A stretch of 64,000 nt of DNA, taken from Guyparkeria hydrothermalis (GTDB taxonomy: Bacteria > Pseudomonadota > Gammaproteobacteria > Halothiobacillales > Halothiobacillaceae). Within the stretch, counting starts at the first letter, position 1. Every line of letters starts with the position of its first letter. This document shows positions 58,849 to 64,000 of the stretch, one piece after another. The position numbers and the translations under genes were made by a program. Below the pieces are notes generated by a model, which had not been told where the DNA came from, did no database searches, and saw only the letters and a program-made list of their open reading frames with translations. The stretch covers positions 1 through 64,000 of the forward strand of contig NZ_JAJSED010000001.1 in the NCBI RefSeq assembly GCF_023555385.1, given 5' to 3'.

Positions 58849-60074
58849 GTCGACGCGAATCCTCGACCGATTTCACCCGGCTGGCTCAGTACCCCGGTTC
58901 GGGCTGCGAGAAATACGACCGGCGCGGCGAGATCTTCGGCCGCGACGACGTGATCCCGCTGTGGGTGGCGGACATGGACTTCCCGGCACCGGACTTCGTC
59001 AACGAGGCATTGGCCGAGCGGCTGGCCGACGGGGCCTTTGGTTACGCCAAGCCCGATGCCGGCCATTTCGACGCCATCACCGGCTGGCTTGCGGGCCAGC
59101 ACGACTGGCAAGTCGCCCCCGAGACGATTGTGCCGGTGCCGGGCGTGGTGCCGGCCATGGCGATGGCCATCCGTGCCTTCACGAGACTCGATGCGCGGGT
59201 GATCATCCAGCCGCCGGTGTATTTCCCGTTCTTCCAGGTGGTTCGCGACCAGGGGCGTACTCTCGTTGAGAACCCGCTGGTCGAGCGACCGGATGGATCC
59301 GGCGGCACGCGCTACGAGATGAATTTCGAGGCGCTGGAGGCCGAGGCTGCCGAGGCCGAGATGCTGTTGCTGTGCAATCCGCACAATCCCGGTGGCCGGG
59401 CCTGGAGTACCGACGAACTGCGCCAGGTCGCGACCATCTGCGCGCGCCACGATGTGATGGTGATCAGCGACGAGATCCACATGGATCTGACCTACCCGGG
59501 CGTGTCGCACACGCCGTTCGCCCGGGTAGGCGATCCCTCCGGCTGCCGCTGGTTCACGGTGACCGCGCCGGGCAAGACGTTCAATACCGCCGGTATCGGT
59601 GGCGGCTACGCCGTGATCCCCGATGCCGCCATCCGCGAGCGGTTCGACCGCGAGCGCCGCGGCATGCACCTGGGCGAGGGGTCGGTGTTCGGCCTGACCG
59701 CGCTCAAGGCGGCCTATGTGCATGGCTCACACTGGCCGGATGAGCTGATGGCGCATGTCGCGATCAATCGTGACCGGGTGGTCGAGGCGGTAAGTGATCT
59801 GCCGATCGAGCCGATGTGGCCCGAGGCGACCTATCTCTTGTGGCTGGACTGCCGCGGCATGGGGCTGTCGGATGCCACCAGCGATCCCGAGGATCGTGCC
59901 CTGCAGCGGTTCTTCATCGAGGAGGCGGGCCTTGGGCTCAGTCAGGGCATCATTTTCGGTGAGCCCGGGCGCGGTTACATGCGCATCAACCTGGCCTCGC
60001 CCACGCGGGTGATCGACCGTGCCATGGCCCAGTTGCGCGAGGCGTGGGCCATCCGGGTGGACGACCGCGGCTAG
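58845..60074 (+). CDS. ovoB: PLP-dependent beta-lyase of the MalY/PatB type, probable OvoB
   Basis: 409 residues from the ATG at 58845, overlapping the ovoA stop as ATGA. It is a fold-type I aminotransferase-family C-S lyase: IPLWVADMDFPAPDFV near the N-terminus, LLLCNPHNPGGRAW, VISDEIHMDL, and the PLP lysine 244 in TAPGKTFNTAG. General MalY/PatB enzymes cleave cystathionine; here the coupling to ovoA points to cleavage of 5-histidylcysteine sulfoxide to 5-thiohistidine. Specificity is inferred from context. Confidence 0.9.
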   Translation: MSRRESSTDFTRLAQYPGSGCEKYDRRGEIFGRDDVIPLWVADMDFPAPDFVNEALAERLADGAFGYAKPDAGHFDAITGWLAGQHDWQVAPETIVPVPGVVPAMAMAIRAFTRLDARVIIQPPVYFPFFQVVRDQGRTLVENPLVERPDGSGGTRYEMNFEALEAEAAEAEMLLLCNPHNPGGRAWSTDELRQVATICARHDVMVISDEIHMDLTYPGVSHTPFARVGDPSGCRWFTVTAPGKTFNTAGIGGGYAVIPDAAIRERFDRERRGMHLGEGSVFGLTALKAAYVHGSHWPDELMAHVAINRDRVVEAVSDLPIEPMWPEATYLLWLDCRGMGLSDATSDPEDRALQRFFIEEAGLGLSQGIIFGEPGRGYMRINLASPTRVIDRAMAQLREAWAIRVDDRG

Positions 60075-60106
60075 ACGGACGATACAGCGCCAGTTCGGGC
60101 GCGCGT

Positions 60107-60340
60107 TCAGTCACGCAGACGGGCATCGAGGTGATCGACGGCCTCGGCCCAGTCGGCGTCTTCCGCGAGCGACTCGCGCAGAAACCGTTGCTGGTTCTCG
60201 TTCCAGAACGGGGCGTCGGTCAGCGCGACGTCGCTGGGCAGCGGCGAATGCCGGTCGATGAACGCCTCGATCGCCTCTTTCGAGGCATCCAGCCCCAGTT
60301 GCTCGAACAGTTCACTCAGCGGGTGAAACGGTGCCTGCAT
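60107..60340 (-). CDS. DUF2789 family small protein
   Basis: 77 residues matching the DUF2789 pattern: MQAPFHPLSELFEQLGL, the middle FWNENQQRFLRESLAEDADW and the end VDHLDARLRD. Small, acidic and cytoplasmic; the function is not known. A strong GGAGGAG ribosome site precedes the ATG. It faces ovoB and is divergent from sohB. Confidence 0.87.
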   Translation of the reverse strand: MQAPFHPLSELFEQLGLDASKEAIEAFIDRHSPLPSDVALTDAPFWNENQQRFLRESLAEDADWAEAVDHLDARLRD

Positions 60341-60469
60341 GCGATCTCCTCCAGATGGTTCATGCCCAGCTTGATGTGGGTTTGCCGTTGTCCGGTAAAA
60401 AGTCTAGATGCTTTTTCCGGCCGCGACTCGCCCGTCTATACTCGGCCCTTTTCCCGGAGTGAAACGCCC

Positions 60470-61558
60470 ATGTGGCAAGACTACTTCCTGTTCCTGCTAA
60501 AGACCGCGACGCTCGGGGTGGCGGTAATCTTCGTCGTTGCCGCCGTGGTCTCGGTCGTGGCCCAGGCTCGCAACGCGCAGTCCGGCGATGCACGACTCAA
60601 GCCGCTCAAGATCCGCCGCCTGAATGACGAGATCGAGTCGCGCACCAAGCAGTTGCGACATGCGATCGAGAAACCGGCCGGAGGAGTCAAAGGGGCCTGG
60701 AGCAAGCTTCGCGACCGTCTACCGGGGGGCGGCAAGGATCAGCAGGAGGCCGCGGACGGACAGGAGACGGAGGAATCGACCGAAAAGTCGTCGGTCGCCG
60801 CGGAGAAACCCGAATCGGAGACCGAGTCGCCACGACACTACGTACTTCACTTCGCCGGAGACATCCGCGCGTCGGCCGTCGATGCCCTGCGCGAGGAGGT
60901 CTCGGCGGTGCTGCAGGTCGCGCGGCCGGGCGTCGACCGCGTGCTGCTGGTGCTCGACAGCCCGGGTGGGGTGGTGCCGGGTTACGGCCTTGCCGCCGCG
61001 CAACTGGCCCGGCTGCGCTCCGCCGAGATCGAGCTGGTCGCGATCGTCGACCGGGTGGCGGCCAGCGGCGGTTACATGATGGCCGCGGTCGCCGATCGCA
61101 TTGTTGCCGCCCCGTTCTCGATCATCGGCTCGATCGGGGTGGTGGCGCAGTTGCCCAACATCCACCGCCTTCTCAAGCGCAACGATATCGATGTCGAGTT
61201 GCACACCGCCGGGCAGTACAAGCGCACCCTGACGCTGTTGGGCGAGAACACCGAGGCCGGCCGGGAGAAATTTCGCGAGGAACTCGAACAGGCCCACCTG
61301 CTGTTCAAGCAGTTCCTGGCACGTTACCGCCCATCGCTCGATCTCGAGCGCCTGGCGACCGGCGAGCACTGGTACGGCGAGGATGCGCTCGAACTGGGGC
61401 TGATCGACGCGATCGGCACCAGCGATGACCTGATCCTCGAGGCGGTCAGTGCCGGTGACACCTTCGAGATCAGCCAGCCGATCAAGAAGCGAGGGCTGCT
61501 GGCGAAACTGAACGCCTCGGCACAGCAGGCGCTGAGCGAGTGGCGTCATCCGCTCTGA
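60470..61558 (+). CDS. sohB: SohB-type S49 peptidase
   Basis: 362 residues from the ATG at 60470; the longer frame upstream overlaps DUF2789 in antisense. An N-terminal membrane helix (about 6-35) is followed by a charged linker with a Glu/Ser-rich stretch (about 85-115) and the S49 domain: LDSPGGVVPGYGLAAAQLAR, VDRVAASGGYMMAAVADRIV with the nucleophile Ser in AASGGY, and IGSIGVVAQLPNIHRLLKRN. A catalytic Lys is expected in AGQYKRTLTLLG. It is an inner-membrane protease related to SppA. TATACT at 60437-60442 may be its -10. Confidence 0.93.
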   Translation: MWQDYFLFLLKTATLGVAVIFVVAAVVSVVAQARNAQSGDARLKPLKIRRLNDEIESRTKQLRHAIEKPAGGVKGAWSKLRDRLPGGGKDQQEAADGQETEESTEKSSVAAEKPESETESPRHYVLHFAGDIRASAVDALREEVSAVLQVARPGVDRVLLVLDSPGGVVPGYGLAAAQLARLRSAEIELVAIVDRVAASGGYMMAAVADRIVAAPFSIIGSIGVVAQLPNIHRLLKRNDIDVELHTAGQYKRTLTLLGENTEAGREKFREELEQAHLLFKQFLARYRPSLDLERLATGEHWYGEDALELGLIDAIGTSDDLILEAVSAGDTFEISQPIKKRGLLAKLNASAQQALSEWRHPL

Positions 61559-61567
61559 GCCCCAGGG

Positions 61568-63811
61568 CTAGTCGCTGCTGCGCTCCCGCCAGTGATACAG
61601 CGCGAGGATCTGTCGGTAGGTATCGGCCACGTCGCGGGCGAAGTGGTCGATGGCGTGCCGTCGGGCGGTGGTGACGGCCTGTTCGGCCATGGCGGCACGC
61701 AGGGCGTCGTCCTCGATCAGTCGCCGGGCGGCGGTCGTCCAGCGGTCGATGTCCTCGGCCGTCTTGAAGCCGTTGGTCTCGTTCTTCACCACGTCGTCGA
61801 TGCCGCTGGAGCGTACGGCCACCACCGGCAGCCCCGCGGCCATCGCCTCGAGGATCACCATCCCCTGGGTCTCCGATTTCGAGGCGAAGACGAACGCATC
61901 ACCCAGCCGGTAGTAGCGCGCCATCTCCTCGGGTGCCACGCTGCCGACCAGCGTGACCGTATCGCTCAGGCCCAGCTCGTCGATGCGCTCCTGGAGACGG
62001 GCGTGCTCCTCGCCCTCGCCGATGATCAGGCAGCGGAATGAGCGCGTCGAGCGGCGATTGAGCTCGTCGAGGGCGGCGATCAGGAAATCGATGTTCTTCT
62101 CCTGGCTCAGTCGCGACACGCTCACCAGCACCCGTTCGTCCTCACCGATGCCGTGCGCCTGGCGCAACGTCTCGACCGCCGCCGTGTCGACGGCCTGGAA
62201 GCGATCGAAGTCGATGCCGGTCGGATGGACGTAGATCGGTGATGTCACCCCGATGACCCGCAGGTACTCCTCGGCCGACTCGGTCGGCACGATCACCCCG
62301 GTGCAGCGATTGGCGAAGCGCCGGATCGCCGTGTGCGCGATCAGGTTGCGGAACAGCGGCCCCGGCAGCGGCACGAAGTGCGAGTAGTGCTCGAGGCGGG
62401 TGTGGTAGGTGAACACCGTCGGTACGTGCAGCCGTCGGGCACGCCACAACGCGGTCCATCCCAGCCAGAAGGGGTGGTGGATGTGAATGATGTCCGGCGC
62501 GAAACCTTTCAGGCCGCGTCGGATGCGCGGCGAGAGCGGGTTGGCCAGCCGGAACTCGTCCTTTCGGCCCATGCTGATCAGCGACGGGATCCGGATCACG
62601 TCCATGTCGTGATCGTCCTGAGCGGCATAGCTTGGCGCGATGATGCGAACGCGGTGGGCCAGCTGCTCGAGCCCGCGGCGCAGACGGTCGATGGAGATCG
62701 GCACGCCGCCGATGAAGGGCAGGAAATTGTTGGTCACCATCGCGACCTTCAGCGGGCGATCCCGCCACGGCGAGGTGTCGAGATCGTAGTTCCGGTAGTA
62801 GTCGCGCTCGACGAAGATCGCGCTGTAGAGCTTGATCGCCAGCAGTGCCAGCAGCCCGAGCACCAGCAGGAAGTTCAGGTGCCCGACGTAGAACAGCGAG
62901 TGGATGAAGAACCACAGGCTCTCCAGCGTCTTGAAGAACTGGTGCTGGCCGATGTCGAGCCGCTGGACGCTGATCGACACCTCGCCGCCCTCGGTGGTCA
63001 CGTCGACGTAGTGGTAGAAGCTGGTCTCGTCGTTGAGCACCAGTCCGCCTGCCCCGCCGGTGACGACGTAATCGACGCCGTCGCGCACCTGATGATCGAA
63101 CAGGTGCAGGTTGCTGGAGAACACCGCGTCGACGGCATGCTCTGAGAACAGCTGGTGGAGGCGGTCGCGAAAGGCGGTATCGCCGAGGTACTGGTCGTCG
63201 AAGTCCAGCGGGCTTTCCTTGGCGGTCTGGAACATCGGGTGGCCGATGAACACGAACCGGTGCGCCGCCGACGGGTCTCGCAACTGCTCCCTCAGCCAGT
63301 GGAGCTGGAATGGATAGGTGTCCGGGTCGGTGCTGTCGAGGAACAGGAACTGGCTGCCGCCGGCGCGGAAGCCGAAGAAGTAGGGACCGAAATGCTCGTA
63401 GTAGTTGAACGAGCCGAAGGCGCCGCTTTCCTTCTCGCCCACGGTGAGCAGATAGGGCATCTCCAGGTGGGATAGGGTGCGGTACAGCGCCCGGTACTTG
63501 TCCTCGCCGCCGCCGCTGACCGCGTTGCCCGCCGAGACGACCAGGTCGAGGTTTGCCCGATTGAGCATCGGGATCATCTTGCGCTCGAACAGGCCCACCG
63601 AGTTGTTGATATTGCCGACCACGGCGAAATGCAGGCCGTCGGCCGCGCGGGACTGGACCCGCTCGATCTGATCGGCATGGACCGCGTGGTAGGTCTGCTC
63701 GAAGAACGACAGATAGATCCGATAGCCGATCAGCAGCAGGATCGCCATCAGCGTCAGGTAGAAGGCGAGCTTTAGCCGGCGCGGGGTGAGCTTCTCCGAC
63801 AGCCGGCTCAT
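61568..63811 (-). CDS. Fusion of a degenerate metallophosphoesterase-like domain with a GT4 glycosyltransferase
   Basis: 747 residues. A membrane helix at about 14-36 anchors a calcineurin-like domain (about 58-285) whose metal ligands are mostly replaced: GNINNS stands where D-x-H-G-N is expected (67, 69), GN for GD (96), GEKE for GNHD (125-128) and SNLH for GHxH (234-236); only GH (190-191) and His 236 remain. A second hydrophobic segment lies at about 310-335. A GT4 glycosyltransferase (about 354-740) has NNFLPFIGGVPISIDRLRRG, VSRLSQEKNI and the E-x7-E motif in ETQGMVILEAMAAG. It probably glycosylates a lipid or polymer on the cytosolic face. Its ATG overlaps the stop of the flippase-like gene. 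Confidence 0.88.
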   Translation of the reverse strand: MSRLSEKLTPRRLKLAFYLTLMAILLLIGYRIYLSFFEQTYHAVHADQIERVQSRAADGLHFAVVGNINNSVGLFERKMIPMLNRANLDLVVSAGNAVSGGGEDKYRALYRTLSHLEMPYLLTVGEKESGAFGSFNYYEHFGPYFFGFRAGGSQFLFLDSTDPDTYPFQLHWLREQLRDPSAAHRFVFIGHPMFQTAKESPLDFDDQYLGDTAFRDRLHQLFSEHAVDAVFSSNLHLFDHQVRDGVDYVVTGGAGGLVLNDETSFYHYVDVTTEGGEVSISVQRLDIGQHQFFKTLESLWFFIHSLFYVGHLNFLLVLGLLALLAIKLYSAIFVERDYYRNYDLDTSPWRDRPLKVAMVTNNFLPFIGGVPISIDRLRRGLEQLAHRVRIIAPSYAAQDDHDMDVIRIPSLISMGRKDEFRLANPLSPRIRRGLKGFAPDIIHIHHPFWLGWTALWRARRLHVPTVFTYHTRLEHYSHFVPLPGPLFRNLIAHTAIRRFANRCTGVIVPTESAEEYLRVIGVTSPIYVHPTGIDFDRFQAVDTAAVETLRQAHGIGEDERVLVSVSRLSQEKNIDFLIAALDELNRRSTRSFRCLIIGEGEEHARLQERIDELGLSDTVTLVGSVAPEEMARYYRLGDAFVFASKSETQGMVILEAMAAGLPVVAVRSSGIDDVVKNETNGFKTAEDIDRWTTAARRLIEDDALRAAMAEQAVTTARRHAIDHFARDVADTYRQILALYHWRERSSD

Positions 63812-64000
63812 TGTCTGCCCCGTCGGCTCGCGGCGATCTCGCGCTGGGTGACGAACAGGCCGATCAGCATGCCCAGATAGATCGTCAGCGCCCGCCAGGC
63901 GACCGTCACCAGCACCAGGTGCGAGGCGGTGACCAGGTCACGGAAGAAGTGGCCGAACACGCCCTCGGCAATGCCCGAGGCCCCCGGCGTGGGCGAGAAA
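63808..64000 (-). CDS. Flippase-like (UPF0104 / lysylphosphatidylglycerol synthase TM domain) protein, C-terminal part
   Basis: The last 63 codons of a minus-strand frame that continues beyond the right edge. It begins with FSPTPGASGIAEGVFGHFF, the PTPGG-x-G-x-x-EG-type motif of the flippase-like/UPF0104 family, followed by one hydrophobic helix and a basic tail ending RRGRQ. These proteins have about eight helices and often accompany lipid-linked glycosyltransferases. The stop overlaps the start of the glycosyltransferase fusion as ATGA, so both are translationally coupled. Confidence 0.75.
   Translation of the reverse strand, partial: FSPTPGASGIAEGVFGHFFRDLVTASHLVLVTVAWRALTIYLGMLIGLFVTQREIAASRRGRQ

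Overview
The window reads as a 64 kb piece of a GC-rich gammaproteobacterial chromosome. The evidence is the gene set and order: rimP-nusA-infB-rbfA-truB-rpsO-pnp, nadK-recN, hrcA-grpE-dnaK-dnaJ, smpB/ratA/rnfH/bamE/fur, perM-hda, yciO-(M50 peptidase)-scpAB and sohB. Proteins are rich in Asp and Glu. A halophilic or sulfur-oxidising lineage such as Halothiobacillaceae or Ectothiorhodospiraceae would fit, but that placement is inference. Almost everything is chromosomal backbone. I saw no IS element, prophage or CRISPR array.

Layout. 1-4.5 kb: sulfate activation (end of cysD, a cysN-cysC fusion, cysQ) followed by a membrane LTA-synthase/sulfatase-type protein. 4.6-8.6 kb: a less GC-rich methyltransferase island, then ytoQ, ilvD and a DJ-1/PfpI gene on the minus strand. 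8.8-10.9 kb: a secreted unknown, an alpha/beta hydrolase and two entericidin-like lipoprotein genes too small to stand out as ordinary ORFs. 11-15.1 kb: a CPA-type antiporter with an overlapping CBS gene, facing a rimK / AstE-like / retropepsin-like cluster. 15.2-24.7 kb: tRNA-Leu, an M16 peptidase, perM, hda, smpB, a 268-bp inverted-repeat element, an NSS transporter, ratA-rnfH, bamE and fur.

24.7-33.2 kb: recN, nadK and a sugE/gdx exporter on the minus strand. The heat-shock operon follows, with a CIRCE operator at hrcA and a sigma-32-like promoter before grpE. 33.2-42.1 kb: the translation/RNA-metabolism operon, which has a clear sigma-70 promoter followed at once by an intrinsic terminator in the rimP leader. 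42.2-51.9 kb: an EAL-HDOD protein, a minus-strand operon (yciB, yciI, a PpiC lipoprotein, a cyclic-nucleotide-domain protein) and a plus-strand run yciO-M50-scpA-scpB-phosphate acyltransferase-pgm, ending at tRNA-Arg(CCG). 51.9-64 kb: a 1335-residue membrane protein with GAF, PAS, LOV, GGDEF and EAL domains, a small membrane methyltransferase, the ovothiol pair ovoA-ovoB, a DUF2789 gene, sohB, and a fusion of a degenerate metallophosphoesterase domain with a GT4 glycosyltransferase, translationally coupled to a flippase-like membrane protein cut by the window edge.

The less routine material is the LOV-type cyclic-di-GMP enzyme, the pseudo-phosphoesterase/glycosyltransferase fusion, the inverted-repeat element before the NSS transporter, a guanidine-III-like motif before sugE, and the rimP leader attenuator.
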